The position numbers were made by a program, and so were the translations under genes. The notes under the pieces are model-generated. The model was not told where the DNA came from. It ran no database searches and saw only the letters and a list, made by a program, of their open reading frames with translations. Positions 47,501 to 58,652 of a DNA stretch of 64,000 nt are shown piece after piece. Within the stretch, counting starts at the first letter, position 1, and the number at the start of each line of letters is the position of its first letter. Origin of the DNA: Aphis gossypii (Eukaryota > Arthropoda > Insecta > Hemiptera > Aphididae). The DNA lies in contig NC_065532.1 in the NCBI RefSeq assembly GCF_020184175.1, forward strand, positions 13,454,001 to 13,518,000. Direction: 5' to 3'.

Positions 47501-49629
47501 TAGGCATGCACACATTTTCCAAAAGAGATTAGTTGTATATGCATCTTGTATATTTTTATTCAGTAGTTTTTGCTTTTTTTATGCTTTGAATTTATTATTT
47601 TATTTCATGTTTGCTTATGAAAGTATTTATTATTTTACTTTGATATTTTTTTTTTATTATGCATGTATGCTCATTACTTTAACTTAGGTTATTATTACTA
47701 ATGATTAATGAATTATATATATACCTCGTAGGGTAGTAACTATCTTAATAAATTTTTATAAATTTTTTATTCTATTAGTTAATTAAATAATGGCATGGCA
47801 TTAGTAATTAAAATTAATATACAATTTTTAATATTTTGATTGTATTCTAAATTTTCTGCAAATGAATAATAATAAAAAAAAAAAACACCAGAACATTTTA
47901 TAAGAATCTTAGTTGACTAATTTAAAATTTATTATGCTTTAAAAAGATTAAAGAAGTAGAAAATTATATTTTTTAGCTACTTTAAATTGCCAGAACAATA
48001 ATTTTTTTAATTCATGTAAAATGTATTGACTAATTAATATTTTGACTATGTATTAGATATTTAATAGCTATTATGAAATACCCTTTATTTTGTCTTTATT
48101 TATTTTTATACAATTTAGTATTATTTTTATAATAGTTACCTTTATTTTTTAAAATAGCTATCTGATCAAAGAGTTGTAAATGCTGCTACGAGTGTTTGGA
48201 GTTCATTAGCTCAACAAGCTGCTACAGATGCTAATAATCAACAAGTAGCTGGAGCTTCAATAAAACCATCTACAGCTGATTCTTTTCAGCAGTTTAAAAA
48301 GCAAGCAAAGGAAAATGCGAAAAAGGTATTAGAAAAATATAAATTGAAAAAGTAAAATATAATTTTAAACGTCTAAAATACTATAATTATTTATATTTTA
48401 TAGCAACGTGCATTAATTGAACAACAAGAAATGAGGCGTCATCAAAAAGAACAAGCAGAAAAAGAACGTATTCGTATTGAAAATGAAAAAAGGAGGGAAA
48501 AAGAAGAAGAAGAAGCTCTAGAAAAAGCTAGGTAAATAGTATTATTTTTTTATGATTTTGAAAATTATCTTATTCTTTAATTATGATTTATAGAAAAATT
48601 GTTGCTGAGCAACAATCGTCCCGTTTGGATGAAGTGAAAGCTTCTAGCAATACAGATGATAGTTCAAGTCCCAGTCAAGACCGTGCTGCTGAGGGACGTG
48701 AAAGGCAGAGATTACGGGAACAAGAGAGGAGACGTCGAGAAGCTGTAAGTTTTTATTTTCTGTTGTCATAGAGTTAGGATATTTCATTTATAAAATCTTT
48801 GAGATTTTATATTTGTTAAATTAATTAATTTTGTGTATTAACTAATTTTAATATATTCATTTTTTTTATTAATGAATTTTATTAGCCTGTCATTTTAAAA
48901 TTATAAATACCATGTTTATATGCAGTAGTTAATGTACATTGAGTTAGTTTGAGAGTTGGGTGCTTATAAACGCATTTATTATTTAATTTGATTTGTCATA
49001 CCAAATTAACTCTCACTCCGAGATTAAGAAATGCACTTAAATACTTGAATACAAAATAATATTTAAGTGAAAATTTTAAAATGTCAAAATATAAAATAAT
49101 ATAGGTACCAATCACATATTTTGGTTTGGAATCCAAAGTATAAAGCATGAACAAAAAAATATTCGCATAAACTTATAATGTTATTCAATATCTTTCTTGA
49201 TATTTTAGGTATATATAAACGTGGTATTAAATAGTAAAAATAAAAAAAACAAAATCAAAAATCACGGGAACAGTTTCAGTCATTATGCCTTTTGTTGATT
49301 AAAAATAGACATATTTTTGTATATAAATTTCAATTTTTTAACCATGGTTGACAATAAATGTATTTTGTTATAAATAGGAATTAAATAACGTTTTTTTTAT
49401 TTAATATTTAAATTACATTCTCAAATTTAAATACCTAGTTTACTTATTTGTCACTAAAAGTTTAAGAACATTGAATAAAAATGTATTAATGCTATTTGTT
49501 TTTTGTTGTATTGTATAAGTTAATAAAGTAAAGTAAAACAATATTTTTCTATTTTAGATGGTGAACCAGATTGACATGAATCGCCAGAGTGATCTTATGG
49601 CAGCATTCGAACAAACATTGGCACCTTAA
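29514..49629 (+). CDS. fs(1)h: Fs(1)h/BRD4-type BET bromodomain protein, long isoform
   Basis: Twenty-three coding exons: 29514-29558, 30643-30876, 32090-32284, 32348-32521, 32897-33202, 33272-33355, 33427-33528, 33598-33743, 33810-33963, 37248-37761, 37824-37994, 38211-38318, 38553-38678, 44468-44520, 44597-44699, 45782-45952, 46092-46394, 46589-46740, 47271-47408, 48158-48325, 48404-48531, 48594-48744, 49558-49629. Phases agree; 3798 nt, 1265 residues. Bromodomain 1 about 57-165 (AWPFYQPVD shelf; acetyl-lysine Asn138 in CYTYN). Bromodomain 2 about 325-432 (AWPFYKPVD; Asn409 in CYKYN). Acidic Ser patch about 440-460, basic Lys cluster about 490-510, ET domain about 634-708 (MSYDEKRQLSLDINKLPGDK), Ser-rich SEED-like stretch about 750-786. 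The last 150 residues (FQQFKKQAKENAKKQRALIE ... NRQSDLMAAFEQTLAP) match the BRD4 C-terminal motif that binds P-TEFb. It is a nuclear reader of acetylated histones promoting transcription elongation. The 15-residue N-terminus precedes a long alternative region. Confidence 0.95.
29962..30154. mobile_element. hAT-type MITE in an fs(1)h intron
   Basis: Ends CAGAGGTGTCCAAAC and the inverse of CAGGGGCGGCCAAAC, 193 bp, flanked by exact 8-bp duplications GTATATAA (29954-29961 and 30155-30162). hAT elements typically start CAG and duplicate 8 bp. No coding capacity. Confidence 0.88.
30985..31286. mobile_element. hAT-type MITE in an fs(1)h intron
   Basis: Ends CAGTGTTTCCCAACC and the inverse of CAGTGATTCCCAATA, 302 bp. 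Flanks GTATATAT and GTATAGAT match at 7 of 8 positions. It contains paired CCCCTT/ACGCCCC blocks and no gene. Confidence 0.85.
34499..35367. repeat. long inverted repeat in fs(1)h intron, split by a hAT MITE
   Basis: The left arm, about 34499-34645 (GATTGAATCCCAGAGAAAAA ... GTAAAGAACATAAACC), pairs with the right arm, about 35213-35367 (its inverse, AGGGCTATGTTCTTTAGTC ... TCTCTGGAACTCAAT). The arms are imperfect. The spacer includes the MITE at 34852-35187. Probably an old foldback element; in RNA it would form an intronic hairpin. Confidence 0.65.
34852..35187. mobile_element. hAT-type MITE nested in the inverted repeat
   Basis: The left end CAGCGTTTCTTAAACTGTG is matched inverted by GTTTAAGAAACACAG; 336 bp. 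Flanks GATAAAAG and GATTAAAG match at 7 of 8. The inside has no coding frame. Confidence 0.82.
35867..35987 (+). ncRNA. box C/D snoRNA-like unit 1 (intron of fs(1)h)
   Basis: Box C ATGATGA (35867-35873) and box D CTGA (35984-35987), 121 nt. Between them are conserved block 1 TCATGTGCGTCATTTGAT (from 35881), block 2 ATGCATGTTCTATGTTAGTT (about 35922), a TTGA box D'-like motif and an ATGATA box C'-like motif. Block 1 is complementary, with two G.U pairs, to the conserved 28S rRNA segment AGUGACGCGCAUGA (recalled from memory). The host is an intron of a highly expressed gene, the usual setting for animal C/D snoRNAs. The terminal stem is weak. Confidence 0.6.
36282..36402 (+). ncRNA. box C/D snoRNA-like unit 2
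   Basis: Box C ATGATGA (36282-36288) and box D CTGA (36399-36402), 121 nt. Blocks 1 (from 36296) and 2 are identical to unit 1, from which it arose by the 415-bp tandem duplication. Confidence 0.58.
36588..36707 (+). ncRNA. box C/D snoRNA-like unit 3
   Basis: Box C ATGATGA (36588-36594) and box D CTGA (36704-36707), 120 nt. Block 1 starts at 36604 and extends the rRNA match to ATTCATGTGCGTCATT. Block 2 reads GCATGTTTTATGTTAATTGA. Outside the boxes and blocks the sequence has diverged from units 1 and 2. Confidence 0.6.
36752..36863 (+). ncRNA. box C/D snoRNA-like unit 4
   Basis: Box C ATGATGA (36752-36758) and box D CTGA (36860-36863), 112 nt, the shortest unit. Block 1 from 36762; block 2 ACATGTTTTATGTTAGTTGA; a box C'-like TATGATG precedes box D. 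Confidence 0.6.
37040..37160 (+). ncRNA. box C/D snoRNA-like unit 5
   Basis: Box C ATGATGA (37040-37046) and box D CTGA (37157-37160), 121 nt. Block 1 from 37057 within ATTCATGTGCGTCATTTGAT. Block 2 begins GCATGTTTTATGT but then differs (GTGATAAG). Box D lies 87 bp upstream of the next exon (37248), a distance typical of intronic C/D snoRNAs. Confidence 0.6.
40197..40267 (+). CDS. candidate cassette exon of fs(1)h
   Basis: The acceptor TAACCACAG (ends 40196) and donor ATG|GTAAAT (40268) bound 71 nt that look coding by base composition. Read in phase from the exon ending 38678, it gives DFYIELDSELLPSVEAWSCG and then WHYM without a stop. Its length is not a multiple of three, so joining to 42745 would give VMQ-stop and joining to 44468 would stop after 16 codons: inclusion would create different C-termini. 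It could instead be a fortuitous island in the intron. Confidence 0.35.
41637..41926. mobile_element. foldback MITE with CCTTAGATxATATACTATG ends
   Basis: The left arm CCTTAGATCATATACTATGG... and the right arm, its inverse ending CTAAGG, pair over about 40 bp through GAGCCATGGC/GCCGTGGCTC, with further pairing of GATATTAGCAAC and GTTAATATCAGC inside. 290 bp. Direct TTATAT flanks both ends (41631-41636, 41927-41932). The short frames inside are by-products of the palindrome. Confidence 0.82.
42745..42788 (+). CDS. fs(1)h: alternative terminal exon giving the short Fs(1)h isoform
   Basis: The acceptor TCTCTTGTAG (ends 42744) is followed by GT GAT GCA ... GGC TAG. Joined in phase to the exon ending at 38678, it adds GDAITDKGLKKPEG and stops, giving an 800-residue protein with both bromodomains and the ET domain but no C-terminal motif. 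Long-exon splicing uses the same phase (GT GGC AAC at 44468). A long 3' UTR with AATAAA at 43351 and 43452 fits a terminal exon. Fly and vertebrate BET genes are known to make short and long forms; use of this exact exon is inferred. Confidence 0.75.
42789..44467 (+). other. 3' UTR of the short form and remaining intron
   Basis: AT-rich. AATAAA hexamers at 43351 and 43452 are candidate poly(A) signals for the short form. An (AT)n tract lies at about 44137-44168. Confidence 0.5.
45255..45427. mobile_element. hAT-like MITE with CAGTGGCGTATTTA ends
   Basis: CAGTGGCGTATTTA (45255-45268) and its exact inverse (ending 45427), 173 bp, with G-rich and C-rich internal halves that pair. Flanks TAAAACAA and TAACAAAA are alike but not identical. 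The minus-strand frame inside is a by-product. Confidence 0.82.
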
Positions 49630-50290
49630 TTACTGCGATGACTAATGACTTATTTTACTGAGAAAAATTATCTTTAGAACTTCTATTTGTCTGTTCATCC
49701 TATGTATTTAGAGTATGTATATGTATGTAAATAAGAGTAAATGTGTGCCTTCCATGTAAATAATTCATTTTATGAATGAATTTCAAATTTGGAATAATGT
49801 TATAGATTTTTTTTTGTGAAGACAGAAATTTTATTATTTTACTTTAATCAATATTTGTTTTCTAGACTTGACATATTGATAGTTTTTTTTCTCTATAATT
49901 AATCCAAAATGTAGTAAAGACAATTTGGACTTGACACATATTATTTATTTGTTTTGTGTAAACTATATTTAACAAACAACTTGTTCGAAGCGCTCAAATG
50001 TCTTATAAGTGTTGAGAATCGTATTTAAGATAAAAAGTATAGGGATTACATTTTTGCATATTTTATTATTATTATTTTTGTTTTGATACAAGTATTTTGA
50101 ATGCAGTGCCTGTTGGCTGATAATTTTGCTACCTAAATACCATATTTATATTTTTCGTTCATGTACATATAATTACATTTAAAGTACCTAATCAAATTGT
50201 ACATAAATCAACAATAATTTTGTACAGAACCTTGTATAATACTAAAAATAGTTGTATGTCAAAGAAAATAATAAAAAGTAATAATAATAA
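49630..50290 (+). other. 3' UTR of fs(1)h long form
   Basis: About 0.65 kb after the stop, ending near AATAAA at 50270-50275, followed by A-rich sequence. No other feature was seen. Confidence 0.55.
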
Positions 50291-51256
50291 TAAAAATAAA
50301 ATATTACAATTATTTGAAAAAATATTTTATTATCAACTAATTTTTATTATTTCATTCATTTTTCTTTCTCCCTTAGCAACTTAGAATTCAGTATTATCTT
50401 AAATTTAGTTCACTAAATATAACTTTTGCATAATTTATAATAATAAAAAAAAAAATTATTTGTATTATATATGTAAACATATAATATATAAACTTATTAT
50501 AAATAATTTAGTTTTAATATATAATTATGCAAAGTTTTGTGTGTAAAGATTGTTAAACATAGTTAAAATAACAGAATAATCTATAACACAGGTTGTTTTT
50601 ATCTTTTTTTTTTTTTTTTATTATTATTGTAATCATTTATTTATTATTTTCAAGATATATCAAGTGGTCATAAGTGGACTTTTGTAAGTGTATACAAATT
50701 GGCCAATTTTTATTTTTATTTTTTAGTATATTAATAATAACTTGAAACTTAATTATAATTTGTTATGATATATGAGAATAATTATATAATACAGGTGTTT
50801 TACATTCTGCATAATTGTGTGGTTGATATTTTCCACATTTTTAGTGTCACTTTTTTAGCATTAAATATGCCACTTAACAGGTATAATTTTTTTTTTATTA
50901 TTTTTTACATTATTTTGGAAATTATATCTGGTGTTGTATGTATTGGATATACATATACAGTATTAACACATAATTTACCTACAAATGAAGATGTTAATAA
51001 TTATTGAGTCACTGTTTGTAATATACTGAATTTGTAAAAAAAAATAATAGATTTTTTGGATTACTAATATTTTAACGTGATAATTACATTTACATATTTA
51101 TACAATGGTTAAAGAGACTGTTATATTTTATGAAATATGAATTGACTTTTTTTGTAATATATGTATCTAACCTTACATTAAAAAAAAATAGATACTATGA
51201 TCTAATCATTTATAAGATACAAAATGAGTACTTATTGTTGCATTGCATACTCATTA
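50291..51256. other. intergenic AT-rich DNA
   Basis: No gene recognised; the frames present are low-complexity Ile/Phe/Tyr-rich chance frames. Confidence 0.5.
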
Positions 51257-51950
51257 TACTAGGGCTCGGATGTTGTTGCATTTGCAACTTTTTTTCTATT
51301 GTTCGGATTCATTGCTAAGTAGGTTATAAATTTGTTTCAAACGAGTACCAATTAATATCTAAAAAATTTAAGCGCAACTTTTTGCAATTTTTGACCTTTT
51401 TTCAATTTTAATGCAATTTTGTTGATTGTCGTTATTTTCAATACAATTTTATGTAGTTTTTTGTGTATTCACTTTTATTTGTTAGATTATACAAGTTTAA
51501 TCTATGGTTATGTCGGGCTTTGTTGGTTGTGACTCCTGACGGATTATTTGACCGTCGTCGTCAACAGTAACTGGAAAAACCATTTAATTAGTAAAAAAAA
51601 ATCAAAAATAGTTTAAATAAAAAGTTTTAAATTTTAATAAAATTATTTGTAGATTTCTGAAAAAATAAGAAGACCGGACAATTTACCAGATTTTTAATGA
51701 CAACTGACAAGAATTTGAATTTGAATCTTTTTTATTATCTACTCGTTTAAAAACTATCTAATAAAACTTTATAATATTACTTAATAAAATGACTTAATCC
51801 ATTTCATAAAATAATTTGTTAATATATTTTTTTAATTTTTTTGGTACAAAATATTTTTTAATTGCAATTTTTAGTGCAATTTTGGGTTTTTTTCACAGCA
51901 ATAATGCAATAAATTTTATAACATTTTTGGTGCAACAACATCCGAGCCCT
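51257..51950. mobile_element. TIR element with AGGGCTCGGATGTTGTTGCA ends
   Basis: AGGGCTCGGATGTTGTTGCA (51261-51280) and its exact inverse (51931-51950). The inside has repeated TTGCAATTTT/TGCAATT motifs near both ends and no coding frame. ACTCATTA occurs at 51249-51256 and again at 51951-51958, an 8-bp duplication if the left end includes TACT. This suggests a hAT-like non-autonomous element of about 0.69 kb. Confidence 0.8.
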
Positions 51951-53630
51951 ACTCATTACATACTATATTAAATAGTTTTTGTATTTCAATTAAATGAGAT
52001 TTGAGTTATCTATGCAGACTTTTTTTAAAATGAGAAAAGAAAAATTATTATTTATAATAACATTAATATATTTTTTTTAATTGAACATCTTATTTCAAAT
52101 TGTTCAAAAAGGAATTTTAAACTTTGGTCTAGTAATCATATTTTTTTATAAACTATAATCATGATATAATAACAACAAGATAATTTAAATAATAAGTAAG
52201 TAAGAATTTAATAGCTGTTATGTGATACTAAAATAGTAGTCTTGTACTCTTGTATCCAACAATTTTTTTTTTTTAGTTTTTATTGTTTTATTGAATCATA
52301 ATAAGTTAGTATGTTATGTTACAGAGATGTTACAGAGATATATTAAATAACAAAACGAGTCAAAAATGTTTGGATACTAATTATAAGTACATATATCTGT
52401 GTTTATTAACATTGTTAGACAATAGCAACAAACAAGGAAAAAAATCAATTGAGTTACTAAAACCATGAAAATGGAACCATGGGCACAATAAGAAAATTTT
52501 TGAGTAGATCCCTGTTGATTTTATGGTGTATAATGGACCAATACCAAGCAGAGAAATTTGGAATTAAATTGGTCATACGTATATTAAAATAAATAAAAAT
52601 GAGTAAATGTGATATATTTATTCTACCGGTGATAGTGGCGATGAGACTACTTCGGCAGTCGTATTTGTTGTGACAGGAGGATTGTTATTTAATATTATGA
52701 ATTTAGCGGGGTAAACTAGAATAGTTGACTGTTAGGTGTGTAGAGACTGGTTGATGAATACAGAATAAATGATGTGTGCGTCTTGGTATGTTTATAATAT
52801 AATATAATATACTTTATTAAAATAATAAAGTACAAATATCGTGATGGTTGTCCACATCATTACTGTACTGTTGTTACGTTGGTAATAACTAATAAAGTTT
52901 CCCGTATGGTTCTACATTTACACTGAAAAAATCTTAGATCGATTTTTCGTTGTTAAAGATAAAAGAATTTTGAGTTTTTGTAAGAATGGTTGGGCCATGT
53001 TATGATAGCGCGCGCTGTACCTGTATTGCATAATCATATCGCCGTGTAACTCAATAGGTGTCCATAATACACAATAATATTATGTTATGCAGGATGGATA
53101 AAAATAGTCCTCGAATATTTTGCCTTTTATTATATTTTATAAAACTTTTATTATTAAAATTCCAACATAAATTATTGTTGATGAAGTGTAACTCGAAAAA
53201 AAAGCTGGAGTATATTTACATTTTGATCACTTTTTAGCGGTGCACAAATATGCAACCATGATGTGCCATCAATTATCGAAAACCATCCATTTGTTAATAT
53301 GTAGATAGGTATAAAACAATAAACCGTAATAATTAAATTGAGAGTATTATTTTAATACTGTCAATTGGTAACTATTATATTGGATTAATAAGAATTCCGT
53401 TAGCCGTAACTTGATAATATTATTATATTTTATTATTAATAGGTAATAAAAAATAATATATTAATTATCAATATATAAATATATTGTATTATATATGTAT
53501 AAAAATTGTACAAAATAAAGTTAAAGTTTAAAATATATAATTTATTATATAATAGGTTTATTTAAAATTACACGTAATCAAATGACATCTAGGTATCTAA
53601 TATAAAAATCTCGGTCAATGCGGTGCGGTC
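51951..53630. other. intergenic region between fs(1)h and the P450 gene
   Basis: Slightly GC-richer between 52620 and 53060 but with no splice-supported coding frame. It includes the P450 3' flank at its right end. Confidence 0.45.
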
Positions 53631-56600
53631 TCAATGTGTTCGTTTATTGACGTTCAACCATATGCCGCCTTTCGGGCATGACAGGAATGACGCAGGTTCG
53701 AATTCGATGCGCGCACAGGATTTGTCGCTCAACGTCACCAGGTAGCTATGCAAGAACTGAGCCAATGCCAGTTTCATTTCTAACATGGCAAATCGCATAC
53801 CTGTCAAAAAGTATTATGTATTGGTACAACTGGGATTCTAATAAATTTAAATTAAATAAAAATTTTCTCATGAGCTTTTTTTCTTAATCATCCCGGAGAA
53901 GGAGTATTAATAAATACTATTAAAATTAATAAAATAATGTAGTATTTAAATTGAATTTTCGTTTGTATTGAAATCGATAATAGTTTGCTATTTGATCGAA
54001 TTGACTGTCATTATTATGTATGAAATAAAAATTAAACGTAGATATATTCTATACCTATGCATATGCGCGGGCCATCGCCGAACGGTAGATAAACTCCAGC
54101 GGGTCTCCCGTTGTCTCCACCGCCTCCGTTGCAGTCTTTGGCGAACCGATCCGGATTGAACGTGTCTGGTTCCGGATAGTACTGTGGATCGTGATGTATC
54201 GCGTACACTGGTATTAGTACGGCCGTGCCCACATCCAGGTCTAATTCTGTGCCGGGAACCCGGAACTGTTTGGTGCACACTCGGACCAACGCCTGTACAG
54301 GTGGATATTTTCTCATCGTTTCTGTAGTAGGTATGTATTTGGAGTATATTCGACGATGTGTTTAGTGGTTAGGTTCCAGACGAGGTGCATGCCGCGTCAA
54401 ATGGGGGTGGTACGTGCGTCAAAGAGGTGTCGATACGCAGTGTTTATGGCGGAGTGACCGAAAAACGAACAAAAAAGCAGAAAAATTACACAAAAATCGA
54501 TAATTTATGGTTAATTATTATAGACACTTGTGTGTGGTGTGTCTAATTATACAACATATATATATGGATTTTTTTTTATTGGGGGCGTCAGGTCTGACTT
54601 GTTTATATGTAACTCTTCTATGAATTTTAATAATATGAATATAGATTAGAGAATATACCTGGCTAACTAAAATAGAAAATAACTAATAACTGAAACTCGT
54701 GGAAATGCAGTACCTAATACTACCTATATAGTTCAAAATGACTAGTGCACTAGTTTTCAAATATGCTGTAAATGTGGGTGTTATATCTATTAAAAAGATT
54801 TATGTACATATAGGTTAATATAGGTACTCTTAATAAAATTTGATTATTTTTAAACATATTGTAGTAATAATATTTTGTATAAAAACCAAAATATATATTC
54901 TTACTGCATGTGTGTGTATAAATGCATTGTATATACCTATATTGCATATCCATGTAACGGGCGATTATTTTAACGAACAATATCACTCATTATTTAATAA
55001 TTTATTGATGTTTTAGAAATTATTAATTTTTTTATAATTTTCAGTTTAAATAAAACAACATTTTATGTTAAATATTTAAATATTTTTTATCGTTATATTT
55101 CTTGAGTTTTTTTTTTTTTTTTTGAATAATTATATATTTTTAAGTTCTTATTATGTATCAGATTTTTCAGAGTGTTTTGATACATAAAAATCGAAATTAG
55201 GACAATAGTTGATGAATTATTATTATGTGTGTTAATACTTATAATTCAGTAACTACTCCGAATTTCAATTTGTATGAACCAAAATACTCCGAAAAATAAT
55301 TCTGCTACAAATATGAAATTAACAATGTATATTATCACTCAAAAAGTAAACTTAAAAATTATAACGATAAAAAATATTTTTAAATTTTCGGAGCTTAGAT
55401 ACAAAAAGAAAATTTGTTATGTTTTTACTACAAAATAGCTTGCAATTTTTACAAAATTGATTAACTAATATGTAAAAACGATGGTCAGACGTGCGGATTA
55501 CTTGCCTTTCAGACATTGTTCTAAGTAGTTCATCGACGCGATTGCTTCATAAGAGAAGGGCAGTCCATACTTTTCGGCTGTCTCGTTTATTTCTTCGTAT
55601 ACTCTGTTTTGTATGTCTTGGTTGACGGCCATCTCGTGCAAGCAAAAACTCAGTGTCGTGGAGGACGTCTCGAAGCCGGCCAAGAAAAACACGAATACCT
55701 TTGAAATACAAGTTTATGTATGTATTTCTATATTATTACTGTATTATCATATAAGCAGAGGAAATTTATTTGAATTTTAGGAGAGGCTGAAATTGTTTTA
55801 CATAAAGTTTACATTTAAATTGGTAATCAAATTCGTATCTTCGTAACTCTCTTCCTCAAATTGATGTTTTAAATATGTTAATCATTATCAGTTAGGTATC
55901 ATAAATATTATCTATTGAGTAATAATAAAACATATAGATGGCAGTTGATAATTTAATTAATCTGTTAACTTTTAACTAATATTAGGTTTAACTAAATAAT
56001 TTGTGTAAACATACCTATGAAATAATAAAATATAAAGTAAATAATATTTGATGAATGATATAGGTCCAAATGTACAATAGGCACATAACATGATATTAAC
56101 ATAATAATACATAAATTATTATCTATTTTACTAGATTTATTAAATAGTGCATAACAAAAAAAGTTACAACTGTTAACAGAAAGGACATTTTTTTTTTTTA
56201 TTAGTATAAATTGTAATAAAAGTACAAAATATATTAAAAAGAGATGTTATATAATTTCATCAAACATTCTTATTTCTTGATTCTTTAGATGGTATGTGTT
56301 TTAGTTCTATGATATCATGATAAAATTGAATAAGAGTTATAATAGAGGACAATATTGTAGTAAATAGTTTACACCTGTTTTTTGGTTGTTTTTTTTTTTA
56401 ATGGGAGAAAATGGCACTTTAGGCAAATAGGCAATAGCCGATTGGTGCTATTACATTTGCTTAATGTAATTTTTATATATTTCTGTAATGCGTGTAAATA
56501 ATAATACCGATGATATTATAAGACTATCTAAAACGCTTTGAATTAATATTCAAATAATAAGTCGCCAATGAAATGGCCTTTTATACTTAAATAGTTATAT

Positions 56601-58652
56601 AAGTCTTTAAGTTTAATAGAAGCCAAGGTTAGAAGAGTTATTTTGTATAGGTGAACGGTTCTATGTACGAGGAATAATTATTATTGGCACTGTTTTTTAT
56701 TTCTGTATAATATTATGTAGGTATTTACTTGAGCGGCGATCAGCTCTTCAGTCAGTTTAATTGAACCAATCGCGTTTTCTTGATGTTGATTTTGATCTTT
56801 AATTTCAAGCAACAGCTGTATAAAGTCATTCCGGCGCACTTGGTTAGTGTTTCGGAAGTCAATTGTCTGCTTTACGATGCCCAAGAAAAATTGTTGTACT
56901 TCGGCTGGGAACGTACGGAGTTTCAACGCCTTGAAAAGTTTTGGGAAGAATACTCGGACTATTTTAGCCAATGCTAAAGACGGAGAAGAATTGAGCACCG
57001 CACATCCCATCCTTCTGAATTCGGATTGCGAGTCTTTCAGTGAATTGCATTCCAGTCCAAACGCGCATGTGCCAATCACGTCCGTAGTGAATTTGGCTGT
57101 TAGATCACGAATTTCGAATTCCGTCTTTCCAGAATTGATGGTTGCCTGCATTATAAACAATGAAACGTATTTTTTTATTTTGCTACTAATTTTTTTTTTT
57201 TATTATTACTTACTTCCATGTATTCAATAAGTTGCACTCCACATCCTTGTAACATTCCTAACATATTTTTAATTTTACCAGAGCTGAACGTAGGGCTGAG
57301 CTTTTGTCGTAGAGTTTTCCACGTGTCACCCTCTAAATTGACAAGATGTTTAGTCAACGGTTCTCTGTGACCGTCGTACGAGAATCCTCTGTCCGTGAAA
57401 TGTGTGAAGTTCTTCACCAAAAACGACCGAATGATTTCTGGGTCACGGAGCAATAATGTCGGCGTTTGTAACTGGTATATACCCACATACTTTTCACGAG
57501 GAAAATCACTATGTAACACATCAAAAAATATTGTAGATAAAGTTGTAGCCTTTTAGGTACACACTACTTAGGTATTAATGTAGCAAAATATGTAATTTTA
57601 GTGTGACTGTTAACTATTAAGTAAAATGTTATAATATATTTTATAGGTGTTCTACGATATATATATATATATATATAACCAGTGGTGTCACTACGCTTCT
57701 GTAGGCCTGGGTCGAAAAAATTTGAGAGATCCCAAGACAACGATAAATCATAAAAAACTGTTTTAAAAATTAAATCAAGGAAGAAATAAGAAACAATTTA
57801 TAAGCCATGAAAGAGTCGAATATTTAGGTAAAATTTAAAAAAATAATAATAATAAACTGAGGAAAGTTCTTTATTTAAAATATACAACAAAATTAAATCG
57901 CTTTAAACACTCAAAGAATACCTGACAAATATTATAGTATAGCAGTGGTGGACTGGCCCGTAGAAATGATGAGCTAGATTTACAAATACTAATAATTCCG
58001 GAATTTTTAAAAATGACTATAATTGTGATAAAAATAGGTATATATTTTTAATCGACAAAATTATGAATAGTGGCTTATTAACGAAGTGATGCTAAATTAA
58101 TTAGCTTAAACAACATTTTTAACTTTCTAGTGTAAAATATTAAAATATGATTAGACAGAAAGTTCTAAGCTTTAAAAGGCTGAAGAAAAATGTATGAGTA
58201 CAATGATTTTCCACCATCAGTATAATGATCAATTCGAAAATGTTGTGTGATAAATTTAACGTGGTTAAATTACTCCGGAAAAAAGGTTTCTATTGCTCAT
58301 AAATTGTGCGTATATAAGTTGTAGCCATTCGTGGGGTCCTTTTGGAGGTCCCCTACGAGTGTCAGGCTTGTGGTGGAACGCCGCAACCGTTATCCTTTAG
58401 TTGCGCCACTGACTCTTATGTTTGTCTCTATCATACATTATACATTTATACATACTTGTAAATATTTTTCAAGCACTCGCCCTGGGTCATTTTTAGCGTC
58501 ACTTGGTCTTTAATATTTCCGAATAGTGGTACGGGTGTGGCAAAAATCACCGACTTCGTCTTCCAATATTTGTACGTGGATGTCGAATAGCTATAAAGGA
58601 GTAGTACCACTACTATACAACATAATACGATTATGACGGCCGCTGGAAACAT
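53631..58652 (-). CDS. CYP6-like cytochrome P450 monooxygenase
   Basis: Six exons on the minus strand: 58652-58456, 57508-57214, 57145-56729, 55698-55506, 54321-54055, 53800-53631. They total 1539 nt, 512 residues, in phase. The N-terminal membrane anchor is about residues 3-22 (AAVIIVLCCIVVVLLLYSYS), for the ER surface. The I-helix oxygen-binding motif is AGFETSS (about 310-316), the K-helix ETMR (about 368-371, split across exons 4/5), followed by PDRF and the heme loop FGDGPRICIG (about 448-457). The C-terminus PKGGIWLNV is the clan 3 CYP6 signature. Such enzymes oxidise plant toxins and insecticides with a P450 reductase; the substrate here cannot be read from sequence. Intron 4 uses a GC donor (AAAG|GCAAGT at 55506/55505). 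All key residues are intact, so it is probably functional. Confidence 0.93.
57680..58411. mobile_element. degenerate TIR element(s) in P450 intron 1
   Basis: The left end CAGTGGTGTCACTACGC (57680) resembles the inverse of TAGTTGCGCCACTG (ending 58411), a hAT-like CAGTGG pair. Another CAGTGGTGGACTGGCCCG start occurs inside at about 57943, suggesting nested or truncated elements. An (AT)n run precedes the left end. No exact target duplication was found. Confidence 0.5.

Noticed and set aside
50765..51318. Phe/Ile/Tyr-rich frames downstream of fs(1)h
   Set aside because: Typical chance frames of AT-rich DNA, without promoter, splice or family support.
53678..54159. Plus-strand frames opposite the P450 heme-binding exons
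   Set aside because: The minus strand encodes FGDGPRICIG and PKGGIWLNV in phase; the plus frames have no family features.
56780..57230. Plus-strand frames of 65 and 127 codons
   Set aside because: Antisense shadows of P450 exons 2 and 3.
57657..57677. Promoter TATA box
   Set aside because: It is an (AT)n microsatellite inside P450 intron 1.
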